DNA of 64,000 bases from contig BTRK01000006.1 in the NCBI GenBank assembly GCA_036245805.1, positions 38,630,901-38,694,900 on the forward strand. Direction: 5' to 3'. Below, in pieces: positions 49,322-60,000 of this stretch. The notes beneath the pieces are model-generated. The model worked only from the letters and a program-made list of their open reading frames with translations. It was not told the DNA's origin and did no database searches. The DNA is from Pristionchus mayeri (Eukaryota > Nematoda > Chromadorea > Rhabditida > Neodiplogasteridae). The position numbers were made by a program, and so were the translations under genes. Every line of letters starts with the position of its first letter. The first letter of the stretch is position 1.

Positions 49322-49869
49322 TCATCCCTCCCTCTCTTCTTTCTTCACTTCTCTCTGTTTCTCCCGTGGTCTCTTCTCTCCCTGGATGGTCCACTCTGGT
49401 ATCCAGGCACTCCCCTCCTCCCTCCCTCGCTCCTGCCACTAAACGACTTCACGGGATCTCCAACGCACATTACATGGCTAAGATTGGATGTGTGAAAGAT
49501 CAAAGACCAAAGTGCATTATCGATCGATCTCATGTTGATCTATCTGCTATCTCATGCGTATGTCTGCATTGTTTTCGTCAGCTGTGCTTCTCCTCCCCCA
49601 TTCCCTTGGCAGAGGGAGAGGGAAGAGAGGGGGAGAAGCCATGAGGCATCCTCTCCCCCGCCTCTCCCTATCACTTCTCAGTTATTTCTAGTGTGTGGGG
49701 GATGGAACAGCCTCGGGGAATCTGCGAGAGAGTGTGGCAATTCGAGACAAACCCTACAGACAGAGATAAACAGGAGATAGCAATTGACGGGAGGAGAGGA
49801 GAGGGGAGAGAGAGAAGGAGGGGATCGGGCTGCTGACAACGAGTAAGCGATTCGAGTCAGTCGAGAATC
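49322..49869. other. Shared divergent promoter region
   Basis: This 548-bp stretch lies between the start codons of the coiled-coil gene (minus) and the first Tyr-rich gene (plus). It probably carries both promoters. CT-rich and GA-rich tracts flank its centre. Open frames overlapping 49150-49644 are shadows of the coiled-coil exon 1 and of CT-rich DNA. Confidence 0.5.
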
Positions 49870-51448
49870 ATGGCCGATTATCCCCTTGTGAGGGCTCAAT
49901 CGTCCCTGGCGCTTGCGCGCTCCGAGACCAGACCGACGCTCCTGGTGGGTTTTCGTTCACGGAATCAGTTCATGATCTTTGACCTTTGTTGTAGTCTCGC
50001 ACGTACTCGGTGCCTGATCTAGGCCAGTACTACCGATGGTCAGACAAGTACAAGCCGCACTGGCACTCCGTCCGCACGTACACTCCCTACAGATACAGAA
50101 GAGACTACGATCTGGTCAGCAAAAATTATCGATTAGTAGGTCACGACGTGAAATTCAGATCGAATCTCGTTGGTTCGACCGACTGATTAGAGGACGGGTG
50201 AGCACTGAGTTAGTACTGTATAGCTTCCCGCTTTGGACTAACTCAGCGCTCGCTACCGTAACCTGCAACAGTTATTGATCGTGTGCATGATTACAGTACG
50301 ATGACTACTGGACCGACCGTTACTACTACTTCTCTCCGCTCTACAGAACCTCCTACTACCCGAGGTACGATAGGGTGCATACTGTAGCTACAGTATCCCC
50401 ACTCAGCTGGCGCTACTCGTACTCTGACTACTTGCCGAATCCGTACTACTCGAGCTATAACTCGTACTGGACTCGCTACAAGGGATACTGGTCAGTCTCT
50501 CCTTCCCTATACCGTAGTCCAACCCCTAGTTCAGGCATGACAAAGAAGTGTCGCCTAAATACGACCTAGCACGTAGACAGGGCAGATTGCATCTGCTCGG
50601 GTAGTGGATAACTAGAGTGCCTGATCAGGGTTGAATACGGTACTTCAGGTACGACTACGACTACCCGTCGTACTACCGTCGCACGTATGACTACCCCTAC
50701 AGAACCTACCTGAACTCGACGTACTACCCGTACCGTTCGTACCTCATGGACTCGATGTCGACGTCGCTCGCCCGTGGTCTGTCCATGTACAGATCAGGTA
50801 ACTGAACAGTGTGCACAGCGCCAGAGAGAGAGCAGGAGAAGATGCGCCCAGCTAGAATTGTATCTTGGAAGCGGCGAACCTCCCAGAAGAAGGGCAGAAA
50901 CGCAGAGACACGAATTCCAGTCAATCGCTACGGTGCCTACACTCTCTGGTGACACACCCACTCGCTCTTTTGTGCATCTCATCCCGTCCTAATCTCGGTA
51001 CACTCTCGTTTACCGCGATACGTCTTTGCTACGTCTAACGTGTTCTGCCCGCTCTTCTATCGCTAGAGAGAGCGCAGCGCCACCGCTTGTGAGTAGTGTA
51101 GGTCGAGCGGCGGCTGGGTACTGGTACCGATGGTACCAGTAGATGGTACCAACTTGGTACCGCATGTTCGGTACCCAGCCCCCACTCATCTAGTAGCTAG
51201 GTAGGCCCCGCGTAGTCGGGGGTCCGTGCCGAGGGAATACTCTGGATCATCGTCGCTGTAGTCTATTGCATTTAGGTCAGATGGACTATAACACTCTCTA
51301 TAACTACTGGCTTACCCCGACCTTCTGGGATCGTCGATTCAAGGATTGGCGAGAGCTCTACGTCACCAAACTTCCAGGCACCAACGATACTCCCTCCTGG
51401 TTCAATCGTCGTGCGAGAGAGTACTTTGCTACGTGGAACAACAAATGA
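49870..51448 (+). CDS. Tyr/Arg/Trp-rich small protein, first of a tandem pair
   Basis: Six exons join in phase: 49870-49944, 49995-50114, 50297-50364, 50407-50490, 50649-50797, 51276-51448, giving 222 residues. About 45 are Tyr (20%), and Arg, Asp and Trp are also frequent. The N-terminus MADYPLVRAQSSLALARSE is followed by runs such as DRYYYFSPLYRTSYYPR and PSYYRRTYDYPYRTY. The C-terminal third (LYNYWLTPTFWDRRFKDWRE) is less biased and shares a WL-P-(T/Y)W pattern with the neighbour. There is no signal peptide or membrane segment, so it is probably cytoplasmic. Candidates by composition are the nematode thick-filament core proteins (filagenins: small, basic, Tyr-rich) or a WYR-type myosin-associated protein. 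That is inference from composition only; I do not recognise a definite family. Confidence 0.75.
51112..51180. repeat. 69-bp inverted-repeat unit with clustered GGTACC, in intron 5
   Basis: The segment begins GGCTGGGTAC and ends with its exact reverse complement GTACCCAGCC. GGTACC occurs at 51123, 51132, 51145 and 51156. It lies within the intron between exons 5 and 6 of the first Tyr-rich gene. Confidence 0.8.
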
Positions 51449-52138
51449 GAGCTTAAACCAATCCCGTCCATCGATCGATTCCCACCGTACTTTTCCCACT
51501 GCCTTGTGTTTCTTGCTTGTAGTTACTCACTCGATTGTAGCCTCTGCCATTGGAGGCGACGATTCATTCTGTATAAATCCGATTCGAAAACCCAATTGAT
51601 CGATTGAACTCGTGATGAGGAGTGTGAAGTGTAAGGTGATTGGGGGAGAATGGCAGAAGAAGATGAAGAAGAAAAGGGGGGGAAGGCATCCTTGATCTCT
51701 CTCTTTTCTCTCCTCTCGACTCATCTCCATCACACAGCTGTGTTCTTCCTCTGCGCGTAGGCGGAGGAGCCCCCAGAGAAACAACTGGAGCATTCTGAAG
51801 AAGCGAGAGAGAAGGGGAATGGAGGAGAGTGGAGAGAGAGGCAGACGAATGCCGCAGCCTCCTCTCCCCTCGATCACTTATCGCCCTGGATCCACTGCCA
51901 ACCCACCCTCCCGCCCGATCGATATTCCCGCCTTGAGGAGGGGGTCTCAGTGTATCCATGCATTTCAGCAGACATTCTTCAGTTGTTTAATAAGACTTGA
52001 GAATATGCGTGCATTGCTTCATGTCTCTCGATTGTTGTTTCGATCTGTGCCGTTCCGTGATAGTACCAAATTCACCTACAGCGTACATGCCATGACCTTA
52101 CCGTAACCAAACCTAATCCTAAAGTAACCATTCACAGG
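51449..52138. other. Spacer between the tandem Tyr-rich genes
   Basis: This 690-bp spacer should contain the 3' untranslated region of the first gene and the promoter of the second. A good acceptor (ATTCACAG, ending 52137) lies one base before the second gene's ATG. No other coding sequence is supported. Confidence 0.5.
52130..52138 (+). other. Candidate spliced-leader acceptor before the second Tyr-rich gene
   Basis: CATTCACAG ends at 52137, followed by one G and the ATG at 52139. Such a one-base leader suggests trans-splicing. The 690-nt distance from the upstream gene is too long for a typical SL2 operon, so an SL1-type leader is more likely. Confidence 0.45.
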
Positions 52139-53337
52139 ATGGAGCACGGCGGACCAATGGTCCGCGCGCGATCCTCGGTATGCCTGCCGAGGAGCAGATC
52201 GGTCGAGAGATTCGGCAAGGTTGGCACGCTTACTCGGTTAGTTCACGATTCACATACCGTACTTCTTTACATTTCGTTACATTTCGTCCAAGCAATGCAA
52301 TTTCACAATGACTGTATCTCATATAAAGTTGCAGGGGGACTGGGATTCCTTTAAACCTACATTATCTAAGTTTATCATTAACCGAACTACCGTACCCTCC
52401 TCAGTGTCTCCTCCGTGCCTTCGCTGAACACTCTGCGCGTGACGAACGACCGCTACCACGTGTCGACCATGTACAAATACCGCCGCAACTACGACCTGGT
52501 GAGTCTTCCACCGTAATCTCAGTTATCGATCGATAGTTCATTGATAGTAACTTGCAGATGGCCGAGTGGGAGCATGATCGCATGAACTTCTACACGCCAT
52601 TCTACTGGCCTACCTACCGCTACGCGGCTAGGAGATACGCATACACCGACCCCATCCCCCACTCACTCGGCTTCGAGACGCCCTCCTTCTGGTTAGTGCT
52701 GTGAATTTTGCCCACTAACTTCCGTATTTCCTAGAATACCTAATTTTAGCCCTTTTGTTGTTATTGCGAGTGGTGGTGCGGCATCACAGAAACAGAAGCT
52801 GTTCTCGTTTCTCTTCTGTTACATGATTATTATACGAATTAGGACGATTGCTCCAGAGCAAGTGCGTAATTGATATTTGCAGGTCACGCTACAAGTGGTA
52901 CACCGATTGGCTCAACCCCACTTACTGGCGCCGCTACCGTGACCCCAACTACGACAGACCCCTGTGGAACAACTGGCGACCCTGGCAGGTACTGTACTCC
53001 CTTTATTTCACACGGCATACAATCATTAACTTACTAATTAATATAATTGCCCAATTGCAGCTGGACAGTGTGAACGTGAAGCGGGCGATCGATCTGTACC
53101 GTAACGGGATCATCGACTTCAAGACCCTCGACAAGAAGTGGATCGAGCCGAGTGCACTGGGAAGACGCGGGAAGGACTGGAAGGACGTCTACATCCCCGC
53201 AGGTTAGATCGTCCAACGCACGTTCTCCTACCCACTTCATATTCGTGTATTTGAAAGAGAAATGAGTCAGCTGCTGACTCGTGAATAATTCAGCCCGCTA
53301 CGGAGCCCATCGCTACTTCCACTCCTTCGATCAATAA
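52139..53337 (+). CDS. Tyr/Arg/Trp-rich small protein, second of a tandem pair
   Basis: Six exons join in phase: 52139-52236, 52405-52498, 52558-52691, 52883-52988, 53061-53202, 53294-53337, giving 205 residues. The N-terminus is MEHGGPMVRARSSVCLPRSR. It shares with the upstream gene the pattern (K/R)YRR(N/D)YDL directly before a phase-0 intron, introns that split a Trp codon after TG, and a phase-1 intron near the end. The body is Trp/Tyr/Arg-rich (SRYKWYTDWLNPTYWRRYRD). The C-terminal part, with DLYRNGIIDFKTLDKKWIEP and GKDWKDVYIPA, is less biased. These shared features show the two genes arose by tandem duplication. No signal peptide or membrane segment is seen. Function is unknown; a muscle filament or other structural role is the leading guess. 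Confidence 0.75.
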
Positions 53338-53873
53338 ACGACGACCACCGTATGACCGTACAACGCGCTTCGGGACACGCCTCTTGTTTGTATGCAGCAT
53401 TTTATATGTTTCGAATTGTCCGCTTGTAAATCGATATAAAATTTATGCCAAGAAAAGCAGGAAGAGACTCGAGTTGCGTATGTGCAAGAATGTACATCGT
53501 TTGTGCATGGGATATTGTGGGAATCGGGGGTCGATTGGGAATTGTTGATCAAGATGTGGAATTAGAGAAGCGAGTAAGCGGGGGTGGGAGAGGAGAATCC
53601 ATGGGAAGTGGGAAGAATCGGCATTTGGAGGAATAGATAGAGTGTAGGAGGCGAATCTGATCGGTTCCTACTTGAAAGGCGGGCGAGAATAAACAGAGTT
53701 TAACGGGAAAAGCCGTCAAATGGTAACGCGTAGTGAGGTCTGGGCCGGCACCCGTTTCGGCTTGGGGGGAGAGGGGCTGCTGGCACGGCGAAAATGGGGA
53801 AGGAGGAATCGGGTTGAGACACATACAAGTATGGCACGGAGATGTGGGGGAAAGATACAGGAGTGTTTCTCAG
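53338..53873. other. Convergent spacer between second Tyr-rich gene and GPCR
   Basis: This stretch lies between two convergent stop codons and should hold both 3' untranslated regions. No coding exon is supported. Confidence 0.5.
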
Positions 53874-56800
53874 TTACAATTCACTCGACATGTTGCATGG
53901 CTGGTCTGTGTCTGCGGTCAGAAGCATCGTCTCGAATGCCTTAGAGTTTGGCATCGATTTGCGCGAAGATTTCGAGAGGGCAGGCGCCTCGCTGCAGTTG
54001 GTCCGATTCGTAGCAGGCTGACACTCCGAGATCATCTGCGAATTGGAAAATTCGTGTAATCGCCCCACAATTTTATCCCTCGACTTTTTGGGAATCGAGG
54101 GAGTCAAAATTTGTCTAACTCTTCTTCATTACATGCTCAGAACTCATGGATAGCTCTCGCTTTGCAGTCATTCAATGCTACTACACAAAGTGCATACCTT
54201 GACTCTGGGCACATTCTTGCTCTTGGTGAAGGGAATGACTCGCAGAAACTCCTCTCTGCAATTGACGGCTAAAGTTCATTTGACACTCTGCCTACTTCCT
54301 GCTCCCTTCCCCCCTTCCATCTCTCTGCCCTTCCAAACCTGAAGTTGTCGTTCATCCACGCGTACAGAATCGGATTCCAGCACGTGGCAGTCATCGAGAT
54401 AACGTGGATGACGAGGAAGACGAACTTGAAGTAGTCCTTCGCCAACGCGACCAGATTCAAATCTCGCAGGATGTTCCTGGAATGAACCCCCTTGCAAAGC
54501 TTCCCGAGAAGATCGCCAGAATAACCTAAGAGCGCATGCTGAGACCGGAATTTTGTATGAGTTCGAATGGACTGTTTATGTTCCTCATTTCTTCATTCCA
54601 CGGAATGGGCGCATTTCCGGTGAGCCTGATGGTTTGCAGTGGCCCTCCACAGGCTTAGGCGCTCATTTCGCGTCGCTCGAGAGTGCTTGGCTCATTCATT
54701 TCGCTGCGGAGCAAAAACACGAGAGAAGTGCGAGCAGAATGAGGGGTGGCGAGGGACTTGGTCGAAGTCTGGTGGAAGTGCGGGGAGGACCAAAGCGTCC
54801 AGTCCGCACGACCCGCAAGGTCACGAGAACGCGCAAAACGAGAAAACATTCGCTTCCCTTTCCGGATTTTAGGCACAAAGGCACGGAAATGTAAACAGAC
54901 TTGGAGAGGACCAGAAAACGGCTTACATCATGTTGAAGGGGAACCAGCAAACGCCGAAGATGACGACCATCGTGATGAGCATCGTCAGAAGGCGCTTTCG
55001 ACGACGAGTCTCGATCGATCGTTCACTGCAAAATTCGCTTAGTTTAGTCATATTCCTATATTTTGGGGTAAATTCTTAAATTTCCAAGGAACCGCTTCTC
55101 ATTGTTGCTAACGAGCATACGCGCACTCAACAGAGTGCTTATCTACTCGAGTCGGAGTGAAATTCCACCTGCACCTGCACTAGACTTCAGTTCCTCCTCC
55201 ACATGACCTACCATTCTCTAATTTAAATTAAGATTTACAATATTTTAATTTTTCATTACGTTTAACTTATTACGTTATACGAATTGTACCTGGCCCATCG
55301 TCGACTTTCGAGGAACATCCAGATTGCCATGTAGCTGACGCCGATGATGAAGAACGGGACGGCGAACTGAAAGCGGACGTTGCCTTTCTATTTATTGCAT
55401 AATCTATCTTACTGTCTGGACATCAACTGAGTTGTTTTTACTAAAACGCGACAACAGCCCGTTAATATAATAGTAGCTAGCCCCCAAGTGCTCTCTCTTT
55501 TTTCTCAGCACTCCTCTTGACTGTTTTCTCAATATTTCCGCTTACCTTCCTCCGCAACCCTCAAAACGACCGGGACTAGAACTATTTGTTTTCGCTCATT
55601 TCCCATTTCACGAAAGAGCAAACGGAAGTGAGGGCGCGCAGAAATCTATATGCCTTTCGCATAGTGGTATTATTCTCGCTTAGGGTGCGAGAGGTCCCGA
55701 GTTCAATCCCCGGCTCAGCCCTACTTTTTGCATTTTGCCGGCTTATTTCGAGGCCTTACTGGGCCGCCATCGCTTTTCTGACGTCGAGAGTCTCACACGG
55801 ACTTGCAAGTGTTGGCGGCGCCGCTTGTCTTTTGTTCCCGAAAAATGCTCTGGGTGAAGAATGGACCGCTACTCTTTGAAACTGGCGTTTTGCGACGAAA
55901 GTTGCGTTCAAGATAGACGGCTGACTTGAATATCGCTCAAAAGAGGAGAGAGGAGGCATGTTCTCACTGTATAAGTAAATAGAAAACGGGCGTCAATGCG
56001 TGCTTACGGTGTGTAGATGCTGGTGAGATATGCATTTTTCATCTCTTCTGTCCCCCCAGTATTAGTCCATGTCCCTCACCTGCAGCACCATGACGACCAT
56101 TCCGAAGATGAATCGTGACTCCTTGTTCACCCAGACCTCCGTGCAGATGTAGAAGCCGCAGCCATCGATGTGCATCTTCTCCATGTGGAGGGCGTACGGG
56201 AAGACGAGTGCGAAGGAGATCACCCAGATCGAGGCGATGATGATCAGGCATCGCTGTAATGGCTAAAATACTCTTAAGATTACGGTAGCCACTCGATATT
56301 GATCGACGCACCTGCATGGTCATGCGGTCGTTGGCGTTGATGGAGGGGGAGTGGGAGACGATGACGAAGTATCGATCGACGGCAATCGCAGTGAGAGTGA
56401 GTGTAGAGATGAATATACTCATTCCCTGTAATCGAATCTCTCCATTAACGGAGACTCATCTCCATTTCACGCCCCACTGTTCTTCACGCGGAGGAACCAG
56501 AGATGGCATAAGCAAAAGGGATTTAGCGGTAGAATAGATGCTGGTAGAGTTCGTGAGACTATACCAAGTTATCTGCATTCTATGTGCTTACTACTCAATA
56601 AATAGTGTGTGAAATTGAACGATCCCGAATTTCATATTCTATTTTTTTACCTGGAAGAGCGGCAGTCCCTGGCACAGCAACTCGCCCCACACCCATCGGC
56701 CGATGAACATGTACGAGGGAGTGAGCCACAACGACCTGAAAGGCGAACGATATCTCTTTGGGTACGCCGTCGTTGACTTGTAGTTGCACTTTTCATGGTA

Positions 56801-57074
56801 CTGTCTGGCACCTTGTCTATGTCTAAGAAAAATTGGAGTTGAATAAAGTTACAAATAAAATGATGAAAAATTAAAATAGTAGGTTGTCTGACGTGAAGTT
56901 GACGATGATATCGGAGATGGCGAGATTGGTGATGAAGATGTTCGTGACTGTCTGCATCGTCTTCTTCCGAAGCACCACGAAGATGACGAGGAGATTCCCC
57001 GAGACGGCGACGATGAAGATGAGGCAGTAGAGGGAGAAGAGCAGGAATTGCACCAGAGGATGCTCCAGAAGCAC
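53874..57074 (-). CDS. Rhodopsin-family neuropeptide receptor, NPY/NPF-like, first exon not located
   Basis: Nine exons join in phase: 57074-56893, 56735-56651, 56425-56312, 56253-56080, 55366-55290, 55025-54927, 54476-54339, 54255-54198, 54035-53874, giving about 362 residues from just before TM1. Hallmarks are SGNLLVIFVVL (TM1), NLAISDI with the TM2 Asp, WVWGELLCQGLPLFQ (TM3 Cys), AVDRYFVIV (the DRY motif), GCGFYICTEVW (extracellular loop 2 Cys), VCWFPFN (TM6) and CWNPILYAW followed by NDNFREEF (TM7 and helix 8). The NPILYAW-N-F-R pattern is typical of NPY/NPF receptors (NPR family in nematodes). The C-tail is about 70 residues, Ser/Thr-rich, with possible phosphorylation sites. It should couple a peptide ligand to G proteins in neurons. 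The N-terminal exon with the start codon lies upstream of 57120 and I could not identify it; a candidate near 57790-57814 lacks a convincing ATG in the right phase. Confidence 0.9.
55662..55722 (+). pseudogene. tRNA-Pro(AGG) with damaged 5' end
   Basis: TAGTGGTATTATTCTCGC followed by TTAGGGT and GCGAGAGGTCCCGAGTTC matches the D-arm, anticodon arm (AGG) and T-arm of tRNA-Pro, and ends GGCTCAGCCC then CTACTTTTTG, a Pol III stop. The 5' acceptor strand that should read GGGCTGAG is absent; the bases before the D-arm are TCTATATGCCTTTCGCA. The copy therefore cannot fold an acceptor stem. It lies in an intron of the GPCR gene, on the opposite strand. Confidence 0.75.
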
Positions 57075-60000
57075 CTGAGGGAGGAGTTGGATTATCAGCA
57101 AGTGACGTTGAGTACTACACAAGATCTACGAGTCGCCAGTACGAGAGCACTGCTGCATTATTGCCTCTGCTCTCCATATGAGCTTCCGAATTGAGCTCGC
57201 ACTAGCCAAATATGGGTTCTCGGCCAGAGTGCCTATGTGCTTTTGCTCATCACATACGATTGTGCTTTGCTCCATGCTAGATGATGTTTCTTCGTAGTGT
57301 AAACATCTGGCAGATTCTCCCGCACCGGAGCAATCCACCCACACCTTCCTGTCTTGGCTCCTGCAGTCTAGGCACTCATCTATTGTTACGAGGAGCAAAC
57401 ATACGCATATACGCTCATTCTTATTAGAGTGAATCCTTTTGGCCAGTTCTTTGCCCTCTTTCTCTCTCTCTCTCGCCTTCATTAGTGTGATTAGAAGCCC
57501 CTTCCTCGGAATCCACAAGTGTTTTGCGGCTGACGGCGCCCGAAAATGGGCGAGCAATAGAGAAGAGAGAGAGATAGGGGCTGTAGAACACGAGGGCGTC
57601 TACGTTTAGCTCTAATTATTACCGTGACAGTTGAGTGACGGACGGATCCCCACTGCATCCCCCTCTTCCTCCCTTCCTCTCTTCCTCGCTCTCCCTTGCG
57701 ACTTCTTCCCCCTTGGTCAGAATGGAGGGTGCAACCCAAACCACAGCCCCCATCGGGGGCGAAACGGAAATTTGAGTTCTCTGATACGCAGACTTGATTG
57801 AGAAAGTCATCCAAAAGTTCCTGGTTCGTCGAACATTGAGACTCTACCCTCTCAAAATGCTAAGTGATCATCGGCCCATCCTAATAGGCACTCGCGCCAG
57901 CCTAATTGGCACCCCCTTCAGTGGAGTGTCTTATCTACATTCGAAGAGACGGCTACTGCTACATTATCCTACTAACTTCAATTTCATCTTTCATTAAGTG
58001 GGTGCTCTTCGAAAGTGCAGTAATGAGAAAGAGTGAGCGGACGAACATCTTTGATCTCGCATTTGAGAGGGGAGCGAGTCTGGTTGTAGATGGTCGTCGT
58101 CGTCATCGCAGACGACGTCCTCGTGTCGTTATCGTCGTCCATTCGACCTCGAGGATCGACTAAGGCGACTCTGAAACGAGCAGAGTAAACACGGGGGCGA
58201 GAGCAGAGACTGAAAGGTCGAGAGTGGAGGGAAGTGAGAGCAGCGATGAATAATGGAGGCACCACCACATTGCAGCACTGATTTCCGTCTAGGAGCACGT
58301 CATAACACTGTACATCATCTGTGAAGAACTCGCAAAGTACAGTAATGCATACCATCTGCTTGAGAGTACAGTAACCCCACCTACCCAACCTCCCCATTTA
58401 CTCCACCTTATTCAGTCAATGCATATGCTGGCGCTAGTTGTGTTGTGTGAATGAAAGGCGTTGAACGTCAACGAGGCCTTTTCCTCACTTTTTTGAAAAG
58501 AGCGGATGTCAAAGTTCTCCTCCTCCCCCCCCCCCCTTAAGCCTCCTCTCGCATGTATACAACATTTAGCGTAGAAAACTTCCGGAATGCAGTGGCCCCT
58601 CTGCCTACTTGAAGGAAGCAAGGAAGTGCAGCCCATTCTTAGATGCAGGAAAGAAAGAATTGAAGGAGGGAATCTATAATCTCTTGCGAGAGGTTCAAGG
58701 AACTACGATGAGTATTAGGCACAAAATGATGAGGGGAAGAGAATGATTGATGGTCGGCATGTGGAAGCATCACCAGAGTGTCGGAAATTGGACAATACTA
58801 TCGCTCATTTGAAAGCAAGAAGCCTGTGGATGTGATAGGAGGCAGAGAGAGAGAGAGGGGGGGGACAATAGCGGTGAATGCACTTCAAATGGATGGATGT
58901 GCTCGGCGAAATGAAGCGAGTAATGAAAGGAAGAATCAAGAATGCAGTCGGAAATGAGATGAGAGTGACTCTCGGGCTAGAGCCTTTTACCTCGAAAAGG
59001 TGATATCCGATGACTGCGAGATCTAGGAGGAGGAGGAGGCTCCTCCCCCCCCCACTCCCTCTTGTGCGACCACTACTCTCCACCCCCTTCTTCCCGTTTC
59101 TCATCTAAGACTTGAAAAAGCTCCGAGACTGGTAGGAGGCGTAAATTGCGTGCGGGAGGAGCCACATATTGGTAGCCCCATCGTCGTGTTTCGTGTGTCT
59201 TCCTCTTCGGAGAAAGTGAGGAGACTCCTCCTCCCCAGAGTATGACGGACACCAAATCGAATTGGTCGCACAGATTGAGAAGCGGTCTGATGTTCGAAGT
59301 GGGAGGAGGAGGATGATATGTTTACGACAAGAGGAGAGAACACGCTCTCGAGTCAAGCATATCCGATTGCCAAGAGAGACGAGAGAGGAGTGATTGGAAT
59401 GAGTGACAGAGTGATCTCCCGAAGAGAGAACTCCGTGCGGACTTTGTCGAGCAAATGGGATTGAGGCGGTGAAAGGGAAACATCTCGATGAACTTGAGGA
59501 GCGAACGAGGAACACTGAGTATAAGTGGAATGTTATGAAATGTGAAGACAGAAAGACAACAATGACGAAGTACTTTATGATCTTAGTGGTGATTAAGACA
59601 GTGATTAGGGGCGGGAAATGAAACGGAGAAGAATGGTTGTTTGCTTAGAGGGCGCATAAGACGGGGTATGAAAAAGCGAGGGGATGGAGGGTGGGAAACA
59701 ATTGATGAGGGGAGTGACGAGGGCCCACGCACAAAGTCGGATTACCTATCGAGAGGGAGAGATAGCGACTGGTTCACAGCAACAGTCTACTTTCGATCGA
59801 GCGAGATCTTTGGCTTCATTTGACTGCAGGGATACGAAGCCCTTTTTAGTAGCTGGCTTCACAGGACTACCCCACCTATTGTTTTCGTCTTTTAACGACT
59901 GACTGTAAGATAGGTTGATGTGGAACCGCCTTTGCCTTTGTCTTACTGGTGCAGAGAACTAGTGGACAAGGACCAGACCATTACGGAATGATGACAGAAA

